Shown here: in pieces, positions 17,453 to 27,335 of the stretch | Numbering within the stretch: position 1 is the first letter of the stretch | Layout: the number at the start of each line of letters is the position of its first letter | NCBI GenBank assembly: GCA_965247475.1 | Contig: OZ252016.1 | Coordinates: forward strand, 1,488,001-1,552,000 | Direction of reading: 5' to 3' | Length of the DNA stretch: 64,000 nt | DNA from: G965247475 sp965247475 | GTDB taxonomy: Bacteria > Chloroflexota > UBA11872 | The notes under the pieces: generated by a model | What the model was told of the DNA's origin: nothing | The model's input: the letters and a program-made list of their open reading frames with translations, nothing else | Database searches by the model: none | Position numbers and translations under genes: made by a program

Positions 17453-18401
17453 CAGTACAAGTGGCAGCGAACGGCGTGCCCCGGCTCCACGTCGCGGGGC
17501 TCGGGCTTCTCGATCGGGCAGCGGTCGAAACGCTCGGCGCAGCGGGGCTCGAACTCGCAGCCGCGGGCCTCGACCGTCAGGTCCGGCGGGAACCCCTCCA
17601 GCGGAACGAGATCACGGCGCGCGCCCTTGACCTCAGGCACGCAGGCGAGAAGCGCCTGTGTATATGGGTGGAGCGGCCGCGCGAACACATCGTCCGTGGC
17701 GCCTATTTCGGCAATCTTGCCCGCGTACATCACCAACGTTTGGTGGCAGTTCTCCACCACGATGCCCATGTTGTGGGTGATGAACAAGACGGCCATCCCG
17801 AGCTCGCCACTCAAGCGACGAAGCAGTCTGATTATCTGAGCCTGGATCGTGAAATCCAGTGCGGTTGTCGGTTCGTCCGCGATGAGCAGCTTTGGTGGGT
17901 TGGCCAGCGCCATGGCGATCATGGCTCGCTGCGCCATCCCGCCACTGAATTGGTGTGGATACTGGCGCAGGCGGCGCTCGGCCTCGGGGATCCCCACGCG
18001 CTGCAGCAGGTCCAGGGCGCGCGCCCGGGCCGCCCGGCGACCCATGCGGTCATGTTCGAGGATCGCTTCCTGGATCTGGAAGCCGATGGTGAGGACGGGG
18101 TTGAGCGACCTGAGCGGGTTCTGGAAGATCATGGCGATTTCCTTTCCCCGAATCCGGCGCAGCGTCCCGATGGGCGCACCCACCAGGTCCTGCCCCTCGA
18201 ATACAACCCGTCCGGACACGATTTCGCCCGGCGGACGGATCAGCCAAGAATCGAAAGCGCGGTAACACTTTTGCCGCATCCCGATTCCCCGACAATGCCA
18301 ACGACCTCGCCGCGCTGGATCGAGAACGACACGCCGTTGACCGCTCGCACCAGTCCGTTTTTCGTACGGAATTGAGTGCGAAGATTCTCAACGCTCAGCA
18401 G
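17452..18401 (-). pseudogene. Dipeptide/oligopeptide ABC importer ATPase (DppD/OppD type), frameshifted, no standard start
   Basis: The C-terminal 275 codons are open (GEIVSGRVVFEGQDLVG, FSGGMAQRAMIAMAL, LLIADEPTTALDFT, CEFEPRCAERFDRC). The N-terminal part with Walker A (EVVGIVGESGCGKSVTALSI) lies in another frame and ends at a TGA at 18240-18242. Adding one base near 18243 restores ILG-LIRPPGEIV. Upstream of that part the frame has no ATG, GTG or TTG before a stop; it would have to start near a CTG at 18399-18401. Either two lesions have inactivated it or the sequence is wrong here. Its partner ATPase is intact. Confidence 0.8.
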
Positions 18402-18562
18402 CGGTGGACCACTCGGTGCAGCGTTGCCGGGCTGCTCTCCAGGCCCGGTTGCGCTCGGAAGCCGTATCGGACCGCCTCAGCCATTCCTCCACCGACTTCC
18501 ATCACGCTCTGACGCTGCTCCGATTCTGTCCCTTGCCTTGCACTCGTGGGCGACCGAACCCT

Positions 18563-19582
18563 CTACATCGGATCGACGCATAGCACGCGAGACGCCGTCC
18601 CGCCCAGAATCAAATCAACCTCCGCCTCACTCAGAAACGGGGCGCCGCGAATCGCCCTGATCAGTTCCGCATGCGACTGCTCGCCGATGTACGGCCAGTC
18701 AGTGCCCCAGATAATCCGGTTGGCTCCCAGCGCCTCCACCAGACGTTCAATCACTCTCAAGGCTCTCAAGTATGGGTAACTCTCGCCCGGATTGATAAGC
18801 AGACCATAGGCGCCCAGCTCACACATCAGGTTCGGATTCGATCGAAAAAGCTCGATCGGCCAGTCCAGCCGATCGTAGTGGATCTCACCTGACATCGGGA
18901 TTGATCGCTTCACACCACCGCTTCTCTCTACGGCCAGGTACACGGGATCGTTACGGTCGCAAAGTCTCGGCGTGCCGTAATGAGCAATTATGAACGTCAC
19001 ATCCCTGAAGTCACCTGCTACCCGCGCCATCCCCGCCGAATACGCGCGGTAGCTGGAGTAGAGTCCGTACACGCTCGGGGCGAAATCCTCAACATCCGCC
19101 AGCCACCAGGATAGATCCACCGTGCATGGCACTTTCCATTTTCGCAACAGCTCAAAGATCGGTCGCCAACGCGGGTCGCCAATCTCAGTGTCCACAAACA
19201 ACGGCAACAGCTTGAGCCCACTGGCACCTTGCTCCAGGCTCTGCTCAGCACGTTCCACGTAACCGGGCACGCGAGGGTCAATCGAATCCGCGAACCAAAA
19301 GAACCTGTCGGGATGCTCCTGCCAAACCTGCACGGCGTACGCGCGGCTCAGATAGTGCTGATATGTCGCAACGAACTCCTCTCTGATCGCCCGCGACCGC
19401 ATTGCCATGATGTCAATCGGCGTGTAGCTGATCAGAACCGCCTTGTCGATCTGGGCCTCATCCATCTGGCGGATCAGATCGATGCCCGAACTTCCCCAGC
19501 GAGTCCCCGGCCAACGGGGAAACATCAGATCCGAGCCGCCAATCAACCGATCGAACACATGCGTGTGAGCGTCAATAATCAT
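18563..19582 (-). CDS. Amidohydrolase family 2 (ACMSD-like, COG2159)
   Basis: 339 residues starting MIIDAHTHVFDRLIGGSD. The metal motif HxH (DAHTH), a mid-protein His in IIAHYGTPRL and the catalytic Asp in IIWGTDWPYIG mark an ACMSD-like TIM barrel, a family of decarboxylases and hydrolases. It shares an uncommon block, DSIDPRVPGYVERAEQSLE then GASGLKLLP, with the proteins at 19748 and 26332, so the three are close paralogs. It lies in the importer block after another amidohydrolase. The reaction is unknown. Confidence 0.9.
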   Translation of the reverse strand: MIIDAHTHVFDRLIGGSDLMFPRWPGTRWGSSGIDLIRQMDEAQIDKAVLISYTPIDIMAMRSRAIREEFVATYQHYLSRAYAVQVWQEHPDRFFWFADSIDPRVPGYVERAEQSLEQGASGLKLLPLFVDTEIGDPRWRPIFELLRKWKVPCTVDLSWWLADVEDFAPSVYGLYSSYRAYSAGMARVAGDFRDVTFIIAHYGTPRLCDRNDPVYLAVERSGGVKRSIPMSGEIHYDRLDWPIELFRSNPNLMCELGAYGLLINPGESYPYLRALRVIERLVEALGANRIIWGTDWPYIGEQSHAELIRAIRGAPFLSEAEVDLILGGTASRVLCVDPM

Positions 19583-19747
19583 TCGACCTGTCTCTCCGTT
19601 TGCATTCTTCAGTGACTACACAAGCAGCATCGAACACTCGAGCGGTACCGACTCATATCGCCCCCGAACGCCGGTCCGGGCCGTGATCGCCTTCCCATGA
19701 CTCGGTCGCTGGCGCCAGGCACGCGTGGAGCGCCGGCAGCATCGATC

Positions 19748-20782
19748 TCACTTCCGTTCCCCAGCCCTAGCGGCGTCTTCTCCCCAAAGAAACCGCCACG
19801 CGGTTCCGCCGAGGATCATATCGGACTCCTCGCTGCTGAGAAACGGCGCCTCGCGAATCGATCTGATGAGCTCCGGATACCCCACGTGGCCCAGATACGG
19901 CCAATCGGTCCCGAAAATAAGACGATCGGCGCCAAGCCCTTCGGCCAGAACTTCAACGATGCGGAGAGCGCTCCAATACGGATACTCCTCCTCCGCAGGA
20001 ATCACGTGTTGATAGGCCGACAGTCCACAGAACAGGTTCGGGTGCGGCGAGATCATGTCGATCGGCCCTTGTAGCAGCCCGTAGTCGATCTCTCCGGCAG
20101 CGAGCGATTTGGGCTCAGCTTCACCAAAGCGAATGCTCTTCATCTCATCCGGGCTTAGGATGGGAGTGCCGTAATGCGTGATCTCCATCCGCACTTCAGG
20201 ATATCTTTCGGCCACGGAATGGACGGTCTCAGCGAATTCCTCAAATGACCGATATTTGCCGACGAGTCTGGGCGCAAACCATGGGAAGTGCAGATACCAA
20301 TACGATAGATCGATGACGCAGGGAACCTGTCGGTCCGACATCAGCTCGAAGATGGGCTGCCAGCCTGGCTCATCGATGGTCGAGTTCGTGAAGGCGGGAA
20401 GCATCTTGAGACCCGTGGCGCCGTTGTCGAGATCCCGTGCCGCCCGTTCCACATAGCCTGGCACACGTGGATCGATGGAGTCTGCAAACAAGTAGAAGCG
20501 GTCCCTATGGGCTGCCCAGTCGCGCCAGTAGCAGGCCTTGTTGATGAATGGATCAAAGCTGATCAGGATGTCGTCACGAACTTCCGGGCGGAAGTGCTCC
20601 ATCACGTCGATGATCGTGGACGTGAGAAGGCAGGCATAGTCGATACCGGCCTGGTCCATTTGCGCGATCAGGTCGTCAACTCCGCCACCCCATCGGGTGC
20701 CGCCCCATTTGTGAGCCACCCCGTCGTATCCGGGCTCCTGCCTGTCGATCAGATGAGCGTGTGTGTCGATAACTGGAATCAT
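19748..20782 (-). CDS. Amidohydrolase family 2 (ACMSD-like, COG2159), second paralog
   Basis: 344 residues from an ATG that overlaps the upstream M20 stop (ATGA). Motifs: VIDTHAHLIDRQ, MEITHYGTPILS, RLIFGTDWPYLGHVG. The shared block reads DSIDPRVPGYVERAARDLD then GATGLKMLP. It has a longer internal insertion than its paralogs (around FGEAEPKSLAAGE). Translational coupling to the M20 amidase suggests the two act on the same molecule. Substrate unknown. Confidence 0.9.
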   Translation of the reverse strand: MIPVIDTHAHLIDRQEPGYDGVAHKWGGTRWGGGVDDLIAQMDQAGIDYACLLTSTIIDVMEHFRPEVRDDILISFDPFINKACYWRDWAAHRDRFYLFADSIDPRVPGYVERAARDLDNGATGLKMLPAFTNSTIDEPGWQPIFELMSDRQVPCVIDLSYWYLHFPWFAPRLVGKYRSFEEFAETVHSVAERYPEVRMEITHYGTPILSPDEMKSIRFGEAEPKSLAAGEIDYGLLQGPIDMISPHPNLFCGLSAYQHVIPAEEEYPYWSALRIVEVLAEGLGADRLIFGTDWPYLGHVGYPELIRSIREAPFLSSEESDMILGGTAWRFLWGEDAARAGERK

Positions 20783-22074
20783 GGTTTCAACTCGTTTCCG
20801 CACCACTCCATTGCCATGGCCGCCACGAATTGGATCACCGGCACCATGCTCGGCAGCTCAATGTACTCGTCTGGCGCATGGGCGCCGCCGCCGCTGCCTG
20901 GGCCGAGAATCAGAGCCGGCGTGTACTTGTTGAAGCTGAAGTGCCGAATGTCGCACCAGGCGTTGACGGTTATCCAGCGCACCGGGAATCCGGCGATGTC
21001 CTGATGGACGCGGGCAAAAGTCTGGTAGAAGGGGTGATCCTCGCGCAGCAGCCAGACAGGTTCGGTCGCGAGCCCTTCGAACTCGATCTCGGGCGGGTGG
21101 TCGCGCAGCCACGGGTCTTGCCGCGCGAACTCGTCGACCGTCTGCCGGATCTCCTCCCGAATCGACTCCAGCGTGTCCGGAGGGTTGAAAGCCATGCAGC
21201 AGTCGAGCTCGCATTTCCCCGAGATGTTGGAGTACCACTCGCCGCCGCGGATACGACCGACCCAGAAGTGAAGCTCGTTCTCGATGGCGTCCCAGCCAGC
21301 TGGTAGCGGCGCGGCTCGTTTCCGGTCTCGCAGGCCGCGAAGTGCCTCCGCGACCTGCATTGCAAGGGAGATCGCGTCGGTCTCTCGATCCAGCCGCACC
21401 GGCGATCCACCGCTGCCAAAGACGCGGATGACGAAATGCACCTGCCCTGAATGGTTCGTGTACGCACGGCCCAACGGGGAACCATCGATCATCCAGGCCG
21501 CGTCGGCGGTGTACCCGCGGGCCATGCAGGCCAGCGTTCCGTTGGCGGCGGCCTCTTCGTCCACGGCGCTTTGCAGAATGATGTCGCCGGCGGGTTCGAA
21601 TCCGGCCTCCCGCAGCGCGCAGACGGCCGCCAGGATGTCAACGATCCCGCCCTTGTCGTCGAGGGCGCCGCGCGCATACATGCGGTCGCCCTCGATCGCC
21701 GCCCCCCACGGATCGTGCGTCCAAAGCTCGACTGGATCGACCGGGACGGTGTCGACGTGCGCGTTGAGGATCAGCGAGCGGCCGCCGCCGGTGCCCTTCC
21801 ATACGCCCACCACGTTGGGACAGTTCTCGTAGCTCCGCTTGGACGGCGCCCAGCCCGGCAGCGACGCCAGCGCCTCCGGATCGCAGTCGAAGGCGTCAAC
21901 CTCCAGGCCGAGCTCCGAGAACTGCTCGGCGACCCAGGCTTGCGCGGCCGACTCCGAACCCGTCGGGCTCGGAATGGCCAGCAGCTCCCCCAGCAACCCG
22001 ATGGTCTCTGGGTGCATGGTCTCAACACGTTCGAGAGCCGATTGGCGCACAGCCTCGTGCGATCGGTCGCTCAC
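20779..22074 (-). CDS. M20 family metallo-amidase/peptidase (ArgE/DapE-like)
   Basis: 431 residues from a GTG with AGGGGG upstream. The metal-binding Asp is in SLILNAHVDTVPVDP, the bridging Asp in GRGALDDKGGIVDI (seen as ARGALDDKGG), and the Glu pair in SAVDEEAAANGT. A lid domain is in the middle. This class removes acyl or carbamoyl groups or cleaves dipeptides in the cytoplasm. It sits between the importer permease and two amidohydrolases. C-terminal His is likely in GSGGGAHAPDEYIELPSM. Confidence 0.92.
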   Translation of the reverse strand: MSDRSHEAVRQSALERVETMHPETIGLLGELLAIPSPTGSESAAQAWVAEQFSELGLEVDAFDCDPEALASLPGWAPSKRSYENCPNVVGVWKGTGGGRSLILNAHVDTVPVDPVELWTHDPWGAAIEGDRMYARGALDDKGGIVDILAAVCALREAGFEPAGDIILQSAVDEEAAANGTLACMARGYTADAAWMIDGSPLGRAYTNHSGQVHFVIRVFGSGGSPVRLDRETDAISLAMQVAEALRGLRDRKRAAPLPAGWDAIENELHFWVGRIRGGEWYSNISGKCELDCCMAFNPPDTLESIREEIRQTVDEFARQDPWLRDHPPEIEFEGLATEPVWLLREDHPFYQTFARVHQDIAGFPVRWITVNAWCDIRHFSFNKYTPALILGPGSGGGAHAPDEYIELPSMVPVIQFVAAMAMEWCGNELKP

Positions 22075-22102
22075 TGGGCACCGCCCCCTTCTGTCAGCCG
22101 GT

Positions 22103-23060
22103 TCATCCTTGCCCCCAGCCTCCCCACACGGCCGCGATCGCCGATTCGGGGCCTACCCGAACACGTTCCTCGCCCATCGTCCGCTGCAGAGCGTCGCCCA
22201 GCACGAAGAACACAAACGAGACCAAGGCCACCAAGACGCTTGGGATCAGAGCCAGATACGGGGCGCGGAAGATGTGGCCGCGCGCATCGGCTATGAGCGT
22301 GCCCCAATCCGCATCCGGCGGCTTCACGCCCAAACCGAGGAAGCTCAGCCCGGCGATCGCCACGATCATCCAGCTCATCTGGATCGTCATGAGCGCCACC
22401 GCCAAGGGCAACACGTTCGGGAATATCTCGTGCCGAATGATTCGCCAGCCGCCAAGCCCCGACACCTCCGCGGCCTCGACAAACGCGCGCTGCTTGATCG
22501 AGAGCACCAGGCTGCGCAGGGTCCTGGCCGTTCCCGGAGGGCCGCCGATCATCAGGGCGATCATGGCATTTCGAATATCCGTCCCAAGCACGGCAACCAT
22601 AGAGGATCACCAGCAAGAGGAACGGAAAGGCGAGCAGCACGTCGATGATCCGCATGAGCACGTTGTCCACCCAACCCCCGAAGTAGCCGCTGGTCATCCC
22701 GATGACAAGGCCAGCGATCATCGCTCCGAACGCCGGTACGAGCCCTGCCATGACCGAGAGCCGGCCGCCCACGATCAGCCGGCTGAGGTAGTCGCGGCCC
22801 AGATGGTCGGTTCCAAGCGCGTGCCCGTCCGACCAGAGCGGCAAGTACCGCTCCGACAGAACGACCTCCGTTGGGTCGCCCGGCGCGATCCATGGAGCGA
22901 CGATTGCGAACACCATTACGGCCGCCGCGATTGCCAAAAGGATCGAAATCCATCTGTTCGCATTCACCCAAGCAGCCGGGACGCCAACCCGACTGGACCC
23001 AGCCATACCGACGCGGCTCTCGTCGCCCAGCGTGGAATCCACGGGATCACGCCCGTGCAT
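22103..23060 (-). pseudogene. Dipeptide/oligopeptide ABC importer permease (DppC/OppC type), frameshifted
   Basis: The N-terminal part reads from the ATG at 23060 to about 22605: ILLAIAAAVMVFAIVAPWI, LGTDHLGRDYLSRLIVGG, and so on. The C-terminal part continues in another frame from about 22600 (VAVLGTDIRNAMIALMIGG, the EAA-like VEAAEVSGLGGWRIIRHEIF, LSFLGLGVKPPDADWGTLI) to a stop at 22103. Joining LLLVIL to VAVLGTD restores the normal family sequence, so one indel near 22600 breaks the gene. It overlaps the upstream permease by 14 bases. Without repair the importer could not assemble. Confidence 0.85.
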
Positions 23061-24015
23061 AGCGAATCCTCGGATCTATGAGGCCGTAGGAAAGGTCAAC
23101 TACGAGATTCACAATGGTGAAGATCACAAGGATCAGCAGCGTGATGCCTTGCACGATTGGGAAGTCCCTGGCAAGGATGGCATTCACCAGCCCGCGCCCG
23201 AGGCCGGGCCACGCAAACATGACCTCGATCAGCACCGATCCGGATAGGAAACCGCCAAACATCAGACCCGTGTTGGTGACAATTGGAACCAGCGCGTTGC
23301 GCAGCACGTGGACCAAAAAGACCCGGCGCTCAGACCGGCCCTTGGCGTAGGCCGTACGCGCATAGTCACCCACGAGGGCGTCGGTGATCGCGGCCTTGAC
23401 AATGCGCCCGAGCACAAGGCCGGGCACCGTGGCCAGCGTCACGGCCGGCAGGACCAGATGTCGCAGCCCGTCGAAAAAGTCGGAACCCTCGACCGCTTGC
23501 ATACCCAGCACGGGCAGCCAGCCGAGATTGACGCTGAAGATGATCATCAAGATCAGGGCGAGCGAGAAGGACGGAATGCTGATCATCACAACCGCGAAGC
23601 CGGATAGCGCGTAGTCCGCCACCCACAAGCGTCGATGCACGAACAGCGCGGCGATGATGCCGATCGCGGTGCCGCCCAGGACTGAGATGACCCACGCCGT
23701 TACACCCAGAGTCGCGGTATTCATCGCGCGGGTCCGCATGAACTCCCCGACGGACTGAGGCTGGACGATCGAGTCCCCAAAGTCACCCCGGACGAGCTGC
23801 CCGACCCAATACAGATACTGGACGGGTGGCGGCAGCTCGAGGCCGAACTTCTCCGTGTATCTAGCAACAAGCTCAGGATTGGTGATTCCCTGGGTCCCAA
23901 GCATGAGCTGGATGGGATCCCAGGGGATCGCTCGCAATGCGCCAAAGGCAAGAATGCTTCCGCCCACGATCACCAGAAGCGAGGCGCCGAACCGTCGAAG
24001 CAAGAAACCCGTCAT
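23047..24015 (-). CDS. Dipeptide/oligopeptide ABC importer permease (DppB/OppB type)
   Basis: 322 residues starting MTGFLLRRFGASLLVIVGGS, with six membrane helices. The family's N-terminal F-L-x-R-R motif, the periplasmic GLELPPPVQYLYWVGQLVRGDFGDS block and the EAA-type loop (DYARTAYAKGRSERRVFLVHVLRN) are intact. The ending FTIVNLVVDLSYGLIDPRIRY is typical. It lies 170 bp behind the substrate-binding lipoprotein gene, separated by a strong hairpin. Confidence 0.94.
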   Translation of the reverse strand: MTGFLLRRFGASLLVIVGGSILAFGALRAIPWDPIQLMLGTQGITNPELVARYTEKFGLELPPPVQYLYWVGQLVRGDFGDSIVQPQSVGEFMRTRAMNTATLGVTAWVISVLGGTAIGIIAALFVHRRLWVADYALSGFAVVMISIPSFSLALILMIIFSVNLGWLPVLGMQAVEGSDFFDGLRHLVLPAVTLATVPGLVLGRIVKAAITDALVGDYARTAYAKGRSERRVFLVHVLRNALVPIVTNTGLMFGGFLSGSVLIEVMFAWPGLGRGLVNAILARDFPIVQGITLLILVIFTIVNLVVDLSYGLIDPRIRYARA

Positions 24016-24128
24016 GGGCCGTCAGCGTGTAGGCCGCGATGCGGCGCCGCGGCGACAGCCTCGCGGGCGCTGGACATCGCGACCGAACCGTATCTCACAG
24101 CGGCCACATCCCATCCATCCTCGTGCCC

Positions 24129-24155
24129 TCCCGGGACCCGTGACGGGTCCCGGGA
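24129..24155 (-). terminator. Strong hairpin after substrate-binding-protein gene
   Basis: Perfect 12-bp inverted repeat TCCCGGGACCCG-TGA-CGGGTCCCGGGA, 30 bp after the lipoprotein stop (minus strand) and before the permease gene. No T-run follows. Similar hairpins at 47882-47919 and 56818-56846 are in the same position behind the other two lipoprotein genes, so it probably trims or stabilises the upstream mRNA. Confidence 0.65.
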
Positions 24156-24184
24156 AGCTCGCTTAGGGCGGTGGATTTCCCTGA

Positions 24185-26054
24185 CTAGGACGCGATGGGA
24201 TACCGATCAAGACAGACCCGCTCGACCTCGTTGACCCGGTACGGTCGGTAGAACAGACCATGCACATCGGCCTTGATCAGCACGGGGAACCGGCTCAGCA
24301 CGCCCCATTGCATGACCGCCTCGTCCGCGAGGATCTGCTGAATCTCCTGGTAGGCGGCCGCCCGCGTCTCTGGATTCATGTCCTTGCGAGCTTGCTGCAG
24401 GAGCGCGTCCACCCGCTCGTCGCAGAACTGTGCAAAGTTCCATCCGGCGCCTGCCTTCTCCGCCGGCGGTCGTTCCTCGCAGAAGTAGGTCGGCTCCAGC
24501 AGGAAACTCGGATCCGGCAACTCCGTGTTCCATCCCAGTGGATAGAGCTCCAGCTTGTCGGGGTTCCGGATGCCTTCCACGTCGTCAAACACGACGGCCG
24601 GGTCCATGATCCAGAAATCGGTCTCGATCCCGATGTCCTTCAGGTTCTGCTGCATGAAGAGTCGGTTGTCGTCCACGGGCGTGCCCGCCGCGAGCCAGGC
24701 GGCGATGGTGAAGCTGGCGCGCTTGCCGTCACTCTCGCGCACGCGCACCCCATCGGAACCCAGCTTCCAGCCAAGGTCATCCAAGATCTGCCTGGATTTC
24801 TCCGGGTCGTACTCGTACGTAGGCACGTCCGGATTGAACCCATACCCGTGGGGGTACCACGGCGTCGGAAGATACTGGTTGAACGGCTCCAGCTCCTTCA
24901 TCCGAGTCTTCCAGTCGTAGGCATGGGACAGCGCCTTGCGGAAATCCCGATTGTCGAACGGATCGATGGCGTTGTTGGACGACAGGTAAAAGTACGTGTT
25001 GGTTGCGAACAGCTGCAGCCGGAACCTGGCGTCGTCCCTGAGCTCCAGGATGTCCGGCGTCAACGCAAACGGGAACACATCGAGGTTCCCCGCCCTGAAC
25101 TCGGCCGCGGCCGCCTGGGCGTCCGGGATGATTCGGTAGATGAGCTTGTCCAGGAACGGCGCGTTGTCCGGGTTCCAGTAGTCCTCATTGCGGACCAGGC
25201 TGAGCTGGACGCCCGGCTCGAAGGAATCAAACTTGAATGGCCCAGTTCCCACTGGGTTGAGATCGATATCTTCCCCGAACTGATCAATGGCGGCGGGACT
25301 CGTCATGTAGGTGGCCTCGGTGGTCAGCCGCCAGGCGAGAATCGGGTCGGCATCGAGTCCTGAGAACACCCGAACGACATCGTCGCTCAACTTCTCAGCG
25401 TGGCTAAGCAAGGCCCAGTTCGTGTAGGTATACACGCCGGTATCGTGAAATGGGTGATCGTCCATGAAGACGCGGTTCAAGTTGAAGACCGCCGCATCCG
25501 CGTCGAAGTCGGTTCCGTCGTGGAACTTGATGCCTTTGCGGATCGTCAGGTCGATGAACTTGCCACCCGGCGAGATCTCGAAAGACTCGGCCAGCCAGGA
25601 GACAGGCTCGACTTTCTCAAAATCGAATGTGAGCAGCGTCTCGGAAATCATGAAAGCGATGCTCTTGTCCACTTCGACAAGAGCCTGCGATCCCTCGATT
25701 CCGCCCACCTGTGGGTCCCGCGTATAGCGCACGATCAAGGTGCCGCCACGGCGAACATCGACGAGGCGCTCGACCTCGCCAGTGACAACCCTCTCGACCT
25801 CGACCGGAACCTCGACCTCAACCGGGACCGCTCTGATTCGCTCGACCTCGACCGGGGCCTCCTGCACGACGACGCGGTCGACCGGGACTTCCTTGATGGT
25901 CTGGATCTCGACCGGGACCTCCTTGGTCACAACCTGGGCCTCGCCGCACGCGGCCAGAATGGCGGCCAACGTTGCGGACCCGCCCCCCAACCATGGCCAC
26001 GCGCAACAATCGGCGGCGGCTGAATCCGTCTCCACGCATGCCTTGAGACGTCAT
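24185..26054 (-). CDS. Dipeptide/oligopeptide-type ABC importer substrate-binding lipoprotein (frameshift in signal region)
   Basis: Family 5 extracellular solute-binding protein. The start MTSQGMRGDGFSRRRLLRVA (ATG at 26052-26054, with a twin-Arg-like SRRR) is in one frame. The lipobox TLAAILAACGEAQVV and everything after it are in another; the switch falls at a run of six G about 26000-26010. After the Cys comes a spacer of E-V-P-V-E-V repeats (residues about 35-90), then the ligand domain (GGTLIVRYTRDPQVGG, VGTGPFKFDSFEPGVQLSL, RKALSHAYDWKTRM). Total is about 620 residues. A homopolymer site suggests sequence error or phase variation rather than decay. Confidence 0.88.
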
Positions 26055-26228
26055 ATCGATCACCCTCTCGCGGGGCGTGTCCCGCCTCGGAACGACAGCC
26101 CGACCACCGCACCCTCTCGGGTAACCCGCCCGGCTGCAATGCGCAGACGTCCTAGCCGATTTAGCCGCTGCCCGGCCTCGCGCGGCATGTCCGACGGAGT
26201 ACGGGACGACGCGTGGTGAGGGACGTGC

Positions 26229-26302
26229 CCTTCGACAGGCTCAGGACGTGCTTTCGCAGGTCCGGTGGCCATGAGATTCCTCGGCTTCGCCTCGGAATGA
26301 CA
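26229..26302 (+). repeat. Dispersed intergenic repeat, family A (copy 2)
   Basis: CCCTTCGACAGGCTCAGGAC followed by TTCGCAGGTCCGGTGGCCAT and GAGATTCCTCGGCTTCGCCT to GGAATGACA. It is the most complete copy: it joins the TTCGACAGGCTCAGG element (also at 36070-36140 and 59735) to the GATTCCTC hairpin. It lies between an amidohydrolase and the lipoprotein gene. Confidence 0.75.
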
Positions 26303-26331
26303 TTGGCGGTAGGCCGCTGCAGCGCGGCTGC

Positions 26332-27309
26332 TCAGGGTTCGAGAAAACGCTGCGCGTTGAGCCCCAGCACTGCGTCTGTGTCAGTGTCGTTGAGGAACGG
26401 CGCCTCGCGAATGGCACGGATCAGATTGGGGTAGGGCTGCACGCCCAAGTAGGGCCAGTCCGTGCCCCAGTGAACGCGCTCGGCGCCCAGCGCGCCTACG
26501 AGTATCTCGACGATCTTCAACGCACGCTCATACGGGTACGGATCGTCCTCGCCGATCACATGCTGGTAAGCGCCCAGATCGCAGGCAAGATTGGGGTGCG
26601 CGCGCATGAGATCGATGGGCTCATCCAGCCGTTCGTAGTGAAGCGTGCGCGAGGAGTCGTCGACGTCAAGAAGTCTGGGCGTCCCGTAGTGAGCGAGCTG
26701 CACTTTGACCGTCGGAAAGTCCGCCACGATCTGTTTGAAGCCCTGAACGTAGCGCGTGTACGAGCCACGCTCCTGGTACGAGCCGAACTTCTGGTAGACG
26801 CTGGGCGCGAACCAGGGGGTGTACGCATACCACCACGAGAGATCGACGATGCAGGGCTTGCGGCGCTCTCGCAGCAACTCAAAGATCGGCCGCCAGCGCG
26901 GATCGCCCATCTCCGTGTCCACGAACAGCGGCAGCAACTTGAGGCCAGCAGCGCCCCGGTCAAGGTCCTGCGCCGACCGCTCCACGTAGCCGGGCACCCG
27001 CGGATCGATTGAATCCGCGAACCAATCAAACCGGTCCGGATGTTGCTGCCACATCCGAACGAAGTAGTCCGTGGTGAGGTAGTGCTGGAACACGGCGAGC
27101 GTTCGTTCCCGCTCTTCAGGCCGGAAGTGAACGATCACGTCCATGGGCGTGTAGCTGATGAGGAATGCCTTGGCGATGCCGGCCTCATCCATTTGCCGGA
27201 TCAAATCGGGAGCGCCGCCGCCCCAGCGGGTGCCGGGCCACAACGGAAAGTTCTCGCCGGCGCCGCCTACCGACCGATCGAATATGTGGGTGTGGGCGTC
27301 AATGATCAT
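26332..27309 (-). CDS. Amidohydrolase family 2 (ACMSD-like, COG2159), third paralog
   Basis: 325 residues from the ATG at 27307-27309 (MIIDAHTHIFDRSVGGAGEN). Motifs: DAHTH, VQLAHYGTPRLL, RVHWGTDWPYLGVQPY; shared block DSIDPRVPGYVERSAQDLD then GAAGLKLLP. It is closest to the 18563 protein. It lies 26 bp behind the GH4 gene and just ahead of the binding-protein gene, so the GH4, this enzyme and the importer are probably co-expressed. Reaction unknown. Confidence 0.9.
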   Translation of the reverse strand: MIIDAHTHIFDRSVGGAGENFPLWPGTRWGGGAPDLIRQMDEAGIAKAFLISYTPMDVIVHFRPEERERTLAVFQHYLTTDYFVRMWQQHPDRFDWFADSIDPRVPGYVERSAQDLDRGAAGLKLLPLFVDTEMGDPRWRPIFELLRERRKPCIVDLSWWYAYTPWFAPSVYQKFGSYQERGSYTRYVQGFKQIVADFPTVKVQLAHYGTPRLLDVDDSSRTLHYERLDEPIDLMRAHPNLACDLGAYQHVIGEDDPYPYERALKIVEILVGALGAERVHWGTDWPYLGVQPYPNLIRAIREAPFLNDTDTDAVLGLNAQRFLEP

Positions 27310-27335
27310 GGACGATCCTACGTCGGCATCCGGCC

